Positions 45,202-57,084 of a stretch of DNA of 64,000 nucleotides are shown in pieces. Numbering within the stretch: position 1 is the stretch's first letter; every line of letters starts with the position of its first letter. This DNA comes from Rhodanobacteraceae bacterium (GTDB taxonomy: Bacteria > Pseudomonadota > Gammaproteobacteria > Xanthomonadales > SZUA-5), in the NCBI GenBank assembly GCA_016717705.1, contig JADKFD010000102.1:26001-90000 (forward strand). The letters run 5' to 3'. The translations under genes and the position numbers were made by a program. The notes below the pieces were generated by a model. That model had not been told where the DNA came from. It searched no databases and saw only the letters and a program-made list of their open reading frames with translations.

Positions 45202-46680
45202 GTGAATGGACCTTGGCGCCCGTTCCCCAGACCATGGGTCATCGCCCATCGGGGTGCCAGTGGTCTGCTGCCCGAGCACACGCTGCCGGGTTACGCCCTG
45301 GCGATCGAGCAGGGTGCCGACGTCATCGAGCCGGACCTGGTCGCCAGCGCCGACGGCGTCCTCTACGCGCGCCACGACCTCGGACTGGCGCGCAGCACGG
45401 ATATCGCCAGTCGCGGCGAATTTTCCGGATACCGGCGCCCGGGCGTCGATGGCAGTGAAGATTGGTGGATCGAGGATCTGAGTTCCGCCCAGATCGACTC
45501 GCTGCGTGCGATCCAGCCCTGGCCGCAGCGCCCACATGAACGCGATGGCGCTTTTGGCGTGCCGCGATTCAGCGCGGTGCTGGCACTGCTGCTGATGGAG
45601 CGGCAACGCCGCGAGCGTCCACTTTTGGTCTATCCCGAACTCAAGCATCCGCAGCATTTCCGACGACTGGGCATCGATGTCGTCGAGTTGCTGGCGCGTG
45701 AACTCGAAAGCGTCGGCCTCACCGGCCCGGATGCGCCGGTGCTCGTGCAGTGCTTTGAGCGCGATTGCCTGGACCGCGTGCGCTCGCGAATCGGTGTCCG
45801 CGTCGTGCAGTTGTCGATCGACCTGCCGACGCTCGACGGCTCGACCGTTGACGGCTACGGGGTGTCCAAGCAGGCGCTGATGACGCCCGCCGGGGCCGGT
45901 TTCATCGCCGCGGCCCACCAGCTTGGCCGCGCGGTACATGCGTGGACCTTCCGCGACGACCAGCCGCATGTGGACTACGCGCCGGTCGATGAGTGTGCCC
46001 GCGCCTTCGAGCAGGGCTGCGACGGCTTGTTCAGTGACTTCCCGGCGACCGCCCTGGCGGCACGGGCGCGCCGGGAGCGGGCTGCCCAGGTGCGCGTGCT
46101 CAGTCTGGTCGGCGCACAGATCGCGCCCTTCCTGCCGGCACTGGCGGCGCTGCGTATCCGCGTATTTCGCGAATGGCCGTATCTCTACGACGGCGATGCC
46201 GACTATGAGGCGCGTTATCTTCAGACCTACAGTCGCTCGGCGCGCAGCCTGTTCGTGCTTGCCCTGGATGGCGACGAGGTGGTCGGCTGCGCGACGGCGA
46301 TTCCCTTGAGCGATGCCAGCGAGGACTGCCTGGCGCCGTTTGTCGGCGCGGGAATCGATCTCGATACGGTCTGCTACTTTGGCGAATCGGTGCTCGATCG
46401 ACGCTATCGCGGGCGTGGGCTGGGTCATCGATTTTTCGACGCGCGCGAGGCGCACGCGCGGTCGCTGCCAAAGCTCCGTTACAGCGCATTCTGCGCGGTG
46501 CAACGCGCTGCCGACGATCCGCGACGGCCGCCGGACTACCGGCCGCTGGACCGTTTCTGGTCGGCGCGGGGTTATCTCCCGCGCCCCGATCTGCTGGCGC
46601 AGTTTGCCTGGAAAGAACTGGGCGGCGATCGGCCCGAGTCCAACACGATGATGTTCTGGCTGCGCGAGTGGCCGCCATGA
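45202..46680 (+). CDS. GDPD-GNAT fusion: glycerophosphodiester phosphodiesterase with C-terminal acetyltransferase
   Basis: This is a 492-residue two-domain protein. Residues 1-290 match glycerophosphoryl diester phosphodiesterase: VIAHRGASGLLPEHTLPGYA, the metal-binding ADVIEPDLVASADGVLYARH, PELKHPQHFRRLGIDVVELL, and DGLFSDFPATALAARARRER closing the barrel. From about 300 on, a GNAT fold follows (FREWPYLYDGDADYEARYLQ, VLALDGDEVVGCATAIPLSD, then the acetyl-CoA loop VLDRRYRGRGLGHRFFDARE). The frame is continuous. No ATG fits; GTG at 45202 with a GAGGA site upstream is the best start. The next gene overlaps by ATGA. The acceptor of the acetyl group is unknown. Confidence 0.88.
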   Translation: MNGPWRPFPRPWVIAHRGASGLLPEHTLPGYALAIEQGADVIEPDLVASADGVLYARHDLGLARSTDIASRGEFSGYRRPGVDGSEDWWIEDLSSAQIDSLRAIQPWPQRPHERDGAFGVPRFSAVLALLLMERQRRERPLLVYPELKHPQHFRRLGIDVVELLARELESVGLTGPDAPVLVQCFERDCLDRVRSRIGVRVVQLSIDLPTLDGSTVDGYGVSKQALMTPAGAGFIAAAHQLGRAVHAWTFRDDQPHVDYAPVDECARAFEQGCDGLFSDFPATALAARARRERAAQVRVLSLVGAQIAPFLPALAALRIRVFREWPYLYDGDADYEARYLQTYSRSARSLFVLALDGDEVVGCATAIPLSDASEDCLAPFVGAGIDLDTVCYFGESVLDRRYRGRGLGHRFFDAREAHARSLPKLRYSAFCAVQRAADDPRRPPDYRPLDRFWSARGYLPRPDLLAQFAWKELGGDRPESNTMMFWLREWPP

Positions 46681-49055
46681 ATGCCGACGAGTCCTTGCGA
46701 CTGGCTGCGCTGGAGGCCGAGGTAGCGCACCTGCGCCGCGAGAATCAGGCGTGGCGCAGCGCACATCTGGCAGGGCCCGTCGCGCAGCTGGATGTCGACC
46801 ACGACGGCCGCGTGCTGATGGCGACCGCCCGCGCGGCACAACTGCTCGGTTTCGACGGCGGCGATGCGCTGCGCGGACACTCTCTTTCCGACATTTTTGT
46901 CGGCGGACAATGTTCCGGCCTGCGTGAATGCATGCGTGAACTGGACGCCGACGCGCTGACCGAACGCCGCTGCATGGTTCGCGGGCCGGTCCGCCGAAGC
47001 GACGCTTCCATCTGGCTGCGCATCACGCTGACGCGCTCGGCAGGCGCGCAACCGGGATTCACGCTGGTCCTGACCGATGTCACCGATCTGGAGCTCAACC
47101 GCCGCGAACTGGCTGCCGACGTCGATCTTTTCGGAGCCCTGCTGCAGGTGGCCGGCGTCGAGTTCTTCGAACTGCAATCCGAGCGCGTGTTTCGCAGTTC
47201 GCCCGGGTTCCGCGAACTGGTCGGGGTCGGGCCGCAAGCGCCCTTGCCCGATTCGCTCGAAGCATGGCAGCAGCGCATCCATCCCGACGACCGCGCGCGC
47301 ATGCGCAAGCGTTGGGAGCAGGCGCCGTCGGGCAATCTGCCGCCGGCGGAGTACCGGATGATCGGCGACGATGGCCGCGTGCGCTGGTTGCGCTCGGCGT
47401 CGATCGTGCATCGCGACGAGTCCGGCGCGCTGACCGGCCTCTCCGGCGTCATCCGCGATGTCTCGGCCGAACATGAGGCGCGCTCCGCGCTGCTGCGCTT
47501 GCAGACGCTGGTCGACACCGCGCGCGCCTCGATCCTGACCCTGGATGCGAATGGCTGCGTCGTGGTGGCCAACCGGGCGTTCTGCAATGCCGTCGGCGTG
47601 GCGCGCGAGCAGGTGGTCGGCAGCCGCATGGAGCGCTATTGCTGGCCCGAAGACATCGAACAGCGCCGCGAATCGGTGCGCAGTCTGCTGTCGACCGGCG
47701 CCACCAGCTTTGCCTGGCGCATGCGCTGCGACGATGGCGGCGAGCGCTGGTATCAGGTCGATGGCAGCACCTACGGCGAGGACGATCAGGACCGCCGTCA
47801 GTTCGTGTTTGTCGCCACCGACATCGAAGCCTCCAGGCGCGAACGCATGACCATGATCGAGCGCGAGCGTTGGCTCGACCTGGTGTTGCGTGATGCCGGA
47901 ATCGGGGCGTTTCGCTTCGATCGCTCACGCCATGAAGGCGAGCTGGTTGGCGCCTATGCCGAGCTCTACCATCTGCAGCACCCGCACGTGGTCTTGCCGG
48001 AGGAACTGCTGGCAATGGTCCCGGCGGGGCATCGTTCGCGAATCAGTGAGGAGTTGTCGCGTTTCCTCTCCGGCGAGGCCCGCGCGACGCTCGACTTTCC
48101 GCTCGCCTTGCCCGACGGCACGCTGCGCTGGCTGCGCGCCTTTCTGCGCAACGAGGGCGTCGATGGGCAGCACGGTGGCGCGCTCAGCAGCGTTGTATTC
48201 GACATCACGCGCGACATGCACAGCGCGGCGGAACGCGAGGAACTGCAGCGCCAGGTCTACCAGGCGCAGAAGACCGAAAGTCTGGGCGTGATGGCTGGCG
48301 GTATCGCCCATGATCTGAACAACATGCTGATGGCTGCTCTCGGGCAGCTCAACCTGGCGGTGGCTGCGGTGCCGCACGACAGTTCGCTCGGACGCTATCT
48401 GGGCACCGTCGAGAGCGTGCTCGGACGCATGGAGGGATTGACCGAACGCATGCTGGCCTATGCCGGAAAATCTTCGGCGCAGCGCAAACCGGTCGACGTG
48501 GCGCGCCTGCTGGAGGCGATGGAGCCTCTGCTGCGCGCGTCCTGCGGACACCACGCGCGCCTGCGCATCGAGATTCCAGGGACTGCGCTGCCGGTGCTCG
48601 GCGACAGCACCCAGATCGAGCAGGTGGTGCTGAACTTCGTGCAGAACGCAGTTGATGCCATCGGCGACCGCGGCGGCAATGTGCGCTTGCGGCTGGCCAG
48701 GCTGGCGGCGGCCGAGGTGCGCGCGGTGGCGCTGCAGTGGCCGATGCAGACCGCGGAACATTACGTCGAGTTGACCGTGCGCGACGACGGCCCGGGCATT
48801 CCGGAGGCTGACGTGCGGCGTGTGTTCGAACCGTTCTACACCACCAAGACCACCGGTCGCGGGCTCGGCCTGTCGGTGGTGCAGGGCATCATCAAGGCGC
48901 ACAACGGTTCGATCAAGTTGTTGAGCGAGATCGGAATCGGCACCGAATTCCGGGTCTATCTGCCGCTGCTGCGCGACGCGCCGCAGCAGCAGGTGGAAGT
49001 CGATTCCCGGATCGCGCGAGCCCTGGACGCTGCGCCCGGTGCTCGCCATCGATGA
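46677..49055 (+). CDS. Multi-PAS sensor histidine kinase (possibly one hybrid kinase with the next ORF)
   Basis: This is a 792-residue cytoplasmic kinase with no membrane helices. A short N-terminal coiled coil (RLAALEAEVAHLRRENQAWR) is followed by about four PAS-like modules, for example EYRMIGDDGRVRWLRSASIV and RQFVFVATDIEASRRERMTM. The phosphoacceptor box is LGVMAGGIAHDLNNMLMAAL. The HATPase domain has VVLNFVQNAVDAIGDRGGNV, RDDGPGIPEADVRRVFEPFY and RGLGLSVVQGIIKAHNGSIK. As written it ends DAAPGARHR. Removing one C at 49035-49037 would instead read straight into the receiver domain (DAAPVLAIDDDEDV). It overlaps the GDPD-GNAT gene by ATGA. Confidence 0.9.
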   Translation: MNADESLRLAALEAEVAHLRRENQAWRSAHLAGPVAQLDVDHDGRVLMATARAAQLLGFDGGDALRGHSLSDIFVGGQCSGLRECMRELDADALTERRCMVRGPVRRSDASIWLRITLTRSAGAQPGFTLVLTDVTDLELNRRELAADVDLFGALLQVAGVEFFELQSERVFRSSPGFRELVGVGPQAPLPDSLEAWQQRIHPDDRARMRKRWEQAPSGNLPPAEYRMIGDDGRVRWLRSASIVHRDESGALTGLSGVIRDVSAEHEARSALLRLQTLVDTARASILTLDANGCVVVANRAFCNAVGVAREQVVGSRMERYCWPEDIEQRRESVRSLLSTGATSFAWRMRCDDGGERWYQVDGSTYGEDDQDRRQFVFVATDIEASRRERMTMIERERWLDLVLRDAGIGAFRFDRSRHEGELVGAYAELYHLQHPHVVLPEELLAMVPAGHRSRISEELSRFLSGEARATLDFPLALPDGTLRWLRAFLRNEGVDGQHGGALSSVVFDITRDMHSAAEREELQRQVYQAQKTESLGVMAGGIAHDLNNMLMAALGQLNLAVAAVPHDSSLGRYLGTVESVLGRMEGLTERMLAYAGKSSAQRKPVDVARLLEAMEPLLRASCGHHARLRIEIPGTALPVLGDSTQIEQVVLNFVQNAVDAIGDRGGNVRLRLARLAAAEVRAVALQWPMQTAEHYVELTVRDDGPGIPEADVRRVFEPFYTTKTTGRGLGLSVVQGIIKAHNGSIKLLSEIGIGTEFRVYLPLLRDAPQQQVEVDSRIARALDAAPGARHR

Positions 49056-49398
49056 CGATGAGGACGTGCTGGCGATCACTGTGGTCATGCTCGAGCAGTG
49101 TGGCCTTGAAGTGGCCGCATTCCTGTCTGGCGACGAGGCGGTGGCAGAGTTGATGCAGCGACCGGATCGCTACGGCTGCGCCATCGTCGACCTGACCATG
49201 CCGGTCAAGGATGGCGTGTCGGTGACACGCGAATTGCGCCAGATCGTGCCGGATCTGCCGGTGCTGTTCGTCAGCGGCTATTCGAAAGAGCAGGCCGCCG
49301 AACTGGTGGCGACCAACGAATCGACCCAGTTCCTGCGCAAACCCTTCCGCGTCGAGGCGCTGAATCGCGCGCTGGGGCAGTTGCTCGGTGGCCAATAG
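49039..49398 (+). CDS. Receiver domain (stand-alone or C-terminal part of the upstream hybrid kinase)
   Basis: This is a 119-residue receiver domain. The acidic pair is in LAIDDDEDVLAITVVMLEQC, the phosphoacceptor Asp in CAIVDLTMPVKDGVS, the Thr/Ser in VLFVSGYSKEQAAEL, and the Lys in TQFLRKPFRVEALN. A GTG at 49039 would start it inside the kinase gene, but no clear ribosome binding site is seen. Since the kinase frame and this frame join cleanly after removal of a single C, it is more likely the C-terminal domain of a hybrid kinase. No output domain is present. Confidence 0.85.
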   Translation: MLAIDDDEDVLAITVVMLEQCGLEVAAFLSGDEAVAELMQRPDRYGCAIVDLTMPVKDGVSVTRELRQIVPDLPVLFVSGYSKEQAAELVATNESTQFLRKPFRVEALNRALGQLLGGQ

Positions 49399-49452
49399 CC
49401 ACTGCGACCCAGGTCGCTGCTACAGATCCTGCCGGGACCTTCGGCAATTTTG

Positions 49453-49479
49453 CAGGAGCGCGCTCGCGCGCGAGGCCTG
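49453..49479. repeat. REP-like palindrome, GCGCGC family
   Basis: caggagcgcgctcgcgcgcg and following bases to aggcctg form a compact palindrome downstream of the receiver gene. It resembles the copy starting at 40591 (gtaggagcgcgctcgcgcgc). Confidence 0.6.
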
Positions 49480-49684
49480 TTCACACTCGCTGCAAAGGTC
49501 CGCAATCGTATTCATCGCCAGCCGTCTATACGTCCGAAAATCTGGTTTGACGCATCGCAGCAGGATGTGATCTAGTCGAAGCGACCCGGCAGTCCTTGGC
49601 GGGTGGGCATGGCTTACCGAGCATGCGCTCTAGCGGTTGCGGCGAAGCTCAGGCGTAGCGACGCAATGTGCGGCGGAGGGCGGC

Positions 49685-54148
<4,464 letters not shown>

Positions 54149-54176
54149 GTGAAGCGGTCACAGGACAAGCGGGAAA

Positions 54177-54266
54177 GGTGAAATGTAAAACGTCAAAAAG
54201 AGCAAGCCGTGCCCGTCCCGAAGGTTCGGGTCTTCCGAATTGACGTTTCACGTTTCACGTTTTACC
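54177..54266. repeat. Inverted heptamer-like tract between gltB and gltD
   Basis: The left arm at 54177-54196 is ggtgaaatgtaaaacgtcaa. The right arm at 54240-54266 contains the seven-base units acgtttc acgtttc acgtttt and is an imperfect reverse complement of the left. Between them is cccgaa-gg-ttcggg (54217-54230). The element lies inside the gltB-gltD intergenic region, so it could attenuate gltD (inference). Confidence 0.6.
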
Positions 54267-54310
54267 AGTGCGCCGACGCGCCCCGGTCAACCCTGTGAGC
54301 TTCGGTAACC

Positions 54311-55726
54311 ATGCCCGACCCGCTGAAATTCCTCAAAGTCCAACGCGAGATGCCGCGCGAGCTGCCGGTGCCGGTGCGCGTGCTTGGCTACACCGAGATC
54401 TACGGGCAGTTCGAGCCCGAGCAGGCGGCCGATCAGTCGGGTCGCTGCCTGGACTGCGGCAATCCCTATTGCGAGTGGAAATGCCCGGTTCACAACTACA
54501 TTCCGAACTGGCTGAAGCTGGTCGAGGAAGGCCGCATCGTCGAGGCCGCCGAGCTGTCGCACGAGACCAATCCGCTACCGGAGATCTGCGGTCGGGTGTG
54601 CCCGCAGGACCGCTTGTGCGAAGGCGCCTGCACGCTCAATGACGGTTTTGGCGCGGTCACCATCGGCGCCATCGAGAAATACATCACCGACGAGGCCATC
54701 CGCCTCGGCTGGAAGCCGAATCTGTCATCGGTGCGGCGCAGCGGCAAGCGCGTCGCCATCATCGGCGCCGGCCCGGCCGGCCTGGCGGCCGCCGATGGTC
54801 TGGTGCGCCGCGGCATCGATGCGGTGGTGTTCGATCGCCAGCGCGAGATCGGTGGCCTGCTGACCTTCGGAATCCCGCCATTCAAGCTGGAAAAGCAGGT
54901 CGTCGAGAAGCGCCGCTCGCTGCTCGAAGGCATGGGTGTCGAGTTCAGGCTCGGCGTCGAGATCGGTCGCGACATCGGTTTCGACCAGTTGCTGGCCGAC
55001 TACGACGCGGTGTTCCTCGGCATGGGCACCTACGGCGTGCTCGATGGCGGTCTGCCCGGTCTCGGATTGCAGGGCGTTTATCCGGCCCTGCGCTATCTGG
55101 TCGCCAACGTGAACAAGGTCATGGACTGGGCGGATGCCGAACCCGCGATCGACCTTCGCGACCGCGAAGTCGTGGTGCTGGGCGGCGGCGACACCGGCAT
55201 GGATTGCGTGCGCACCGCCATTCGCCAGGGTGCTGCCGACGTCGCCTGCGTGTATCGCCGCGACGCCGAAAACATGCCCGGATCACGCCGCGAGGTGAAG
55301 AACGCCAAGGACGAGGGTGTGCAGTTTCTGTTCAACCGCCAGCCGCTGGAGATTCTCGGCGAGAACGGTCAGGTGGTTGGCGTGCGCGTGGTAGAAACCC
55401 GGCTCGGTGCGCCCGATGCAAAGGGCCGCCGTCGTCCACAGAATGTGCCGGGCAGCGAAGTGGTGGTGCCGGCCGACGCCGTCATCATCGCCTTCGGTTT
55501 CCGCGCAGACCCGCCCGACTGGCTGGCCGCCCATGGCGTCGATCTGCTTGCCGATGGTCGCGTCGATGTCGGCGACCCGGAGTCCCGGCCGCTGCCCTTC
55601 CAGACCGCCGCAGCCAAGGTGTTTGCCGGCGGCGACATGGTGCGCGGCGCGGATCTGGTGGTCACGGCTGTCTACGAGGGCCGCGAGGCGGCCAAAAGCA
55701 TCGCCAGCTATCTCGGGGTTCAATAG
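54311..55726 (+). CDS. gltD: Glutamate synthase small subunit
   Basis: This is a 471-residue FAD and Fe-S protein that passes electrons from NADPH to GltB. The N-terminal Cys cluster motifs are SGRCLDCGNPYCEWKCPVHN and ICGRVCPQDRLCEGACTLND. The FAD-binding motif is VAIIGAGPAGLAAADGLVRR. The NADPH-binding motif is VVVLGGGDTGMDCVRTAIRQ, and GGDMVRGADLVVTAVYEGRE closes the C-terminal flavin domain. Length and order are standard. It is separated from gltB by a repeat element rather than a short operon gap. Confidence 0.96.
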   Translation: MPDPLKFLKVQREMPRELPVPVRVLGYTEIYGQFEPEQAADQSGRCLDCGNPYCEWKCPVHNYIPNWLKLVEEGRIVEAAELSHETNPLPEICGRVCPQDRLCEGACTLNDGFGAVTIGAIEKYITDEAIRLGWKPNLSSVRRSGKRVAIIGAGPAGLAAADGLVRRGIDAVVFDRQREIGGLLTFGIPPFKLEKQVVEKRRSLLEGMGVEFRLGVEIGRDIGFDQLLADYDAVFLGMGTYGVLDGGLPGLGLQGVYPALRYLVANVNKVMDWADAEPAIDLRDREVVVLGGGDTGMDCVRTAIRQGAADVACVYRRDAENMPGSRREVKNAKDEGVQFLFNRQPLEILGENGQVVGVRVVETRLGAPDAKGRRRPQNVPGSEVVVPADAVIIAFGFRADPPDWLAAHGVDLLADGRVDVGDPESRPLPFQTAAAKVFAGGDMVRGADLVVTAVYEGREAAKSIASYLGVQ

Positions 55727-55746
55727 CGCCGCAGTCAGCGCCCGAC

Positions 55747-55932
55747 TCAAGCCGCGCGTCGCGGCTCCTCTGCGGTTCGCCAATCGGATAGTTCCGCAGG
55801 TGCTACTGGCAAGCCGGGTTCAACAGCCTGCAGCGCGCGCATGCCGACCCGGTACGGCACCAGCGCATCGAGCCCGTGGCGCTCGATGTAGGCGTAGATC
55901 TCGTCGTCAGTGGCGGGAACAAAGCAACGCAT
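55747..55932 (-). CDS. Small conserved-looking protein of 61 residues, unknown function
   Basis: I do not recognise the family. The frame begins at ATG 55932 with a good AAGGAGAG site 8-10 bp upstream, reads MRCFVPATDDEIYAYIERHG then LDALVPYRVGMRALQAVEPG, and ends EEPRRAA. It is acidic and helical in the first half, with no membrane segment or signal. It is convergent with gltD, with a 20-bp gap. The ribosome binding site and unbroken frame favour a real gene, although it is short. Confidence 0.6.
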   Translation of the reverse strand: MRCFVPATDDEIYAYIERHGLDALVPYRVGMRALQAVEPGLPVAPAELSDWRTAEEPRRAA

Positions 55933-56185
55933 CGCAAATCTCTCCTTGGGAAGCGCGGAACAAGTCTCGCGGCCGCGAGCATTGTTCGGGGGTTCCCGTG
56001 GGCACAGTCGAACACGACTGCTGCGGGCAGTGATGACAGGCTGATGGCGAATCGCGGGCGTTAATGTCGAGCCACGCTCTGCGCCATGTGCATTGGATGT
56101 CCAGGTGCGAAGGACTCGCATTTCGCGCATGCTTTGCGGCAGCTTTCCAATCGGACCGGGATCAATCTTGAAGAGACTGCAGGTG

Positions 56186-57070
56186 ATGCTACTCGGGTGT
56201 TCCATGTTGGCGGCCCTCGCCGTCGATCCGGCGTTGGCGGCCATGACCGAACACCAGCAGCAAGTCGCTGCCTGGCGCGCCGGTCGCGTTGAACGCCTGA
56301 CCGCTGAAGACGGCTGGCTGTCCTTGATCGGACTGCACTGGCTGCCCGTTGGCGCCACGCAGACGCTGGGCAACGGCGAAGGCAACGATATCGATCTTGC
56401 GGTGGGACCGGCGCGACTGGGCACCCTGAGCTGGGCCGACGGCAAGGCACGCTTCGAAGTGGATGCCGGCGCGCAGGTGCAGGTCGACGGCAAACCAGTG
56501 ACCGTGGTCGACCTGTCGTCCGGAGACAATGCCCACCCCATCGTCGTCCGTTTCGGGTCTGCCAACTTCCAGATGATCGAGCGCGGCGGCAAGCACGCCT
56601 TGCGCGTCAAGGACAATCAGGCCGCCACGCGGACCGGATTCACTGGAATCCGCTATTTCGACATCGATCCGAACTGGCGCATCGACGCCCGTTTCGAAGC
56701 CTACGACGAGCCGCGCAGCATCGAGGTGGCGACGGTATTGGGAACGCTGGAGTCCTATCCCAATCCTGGTCGAATCGTGTTCGAGCGCGACGGCAAGACG
56801 CACTCGATCGAGGCGCTGCTGGAGGAGGGGATCCAGTCACAGTACTTCCTGATCATCGCCGACCGCAGCAGCGGCAAGGAGACCTACGGCATGGCGCGCT
56901 ATCTGTACGCTGGTCCGGCGGTCGACGGGCACATCGTGGTCGACTTCAATCGTGCCTACAACCCGCCATGCGCGTTTACCGCCTTCGCCACCTGCCCGAT
57001 GCCCCCGGAGGGCAATCGCCTGGATCTGTATGTGGCGGCGGGCGAGAAAACCTACGCGTCGGGTCACTGA
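56186..57070 (+). CDS. DUF1684 family exported protein
   Basis: This is a 294-residue protein of the DUF1684 family. A signal peptide (MLLGCSMLAALAVDPALAAM) starts at ATG 56186; a GTG one codon earlier and a TTG at 56168 are alternatives. The family pattern is clear: AWRAGRVERLTAEDGWLSLI, GLHWLPVGATQTLGNGEGND, then TGFTGIRYFDIDPNWRIDAR and near the end FNRAYNPPCAFTAFATCPMP with PEGNRLDLYVAAGEK. The function is not established. It lies 14 bp upstream of the exported amidohydrolase gene and is probably in one operon with it. Confidence 0.88.
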   Translation: MLLGCSMLAALAVDPALAAMTEHQQQVAAWRAGRVERLTAEDGWLSLIGLHWLPVGATQTLGNGEGNDIDLAVGPARLGTLSWADGKARFEVDAGAQVQVDGKPVTVVDLSSGDNAHPIVVRFGSANFQMIERGGKHALRVKDNQAATRTGFTGIRYFDIDPNWRIDARFEAYDEPRSIEVATVLGTLESYPNPGRIVFERDGKTHSIEALLEEGIQSQYFLIIADRSSGKETYGMARYLYAGPAVDGHIVVDFNRAYNPPCAFTAFATCPMPPEGNRLDLYVAAGEKTYASGH

Positions 57071-57084
57071 TCAGGAGCAATCCG

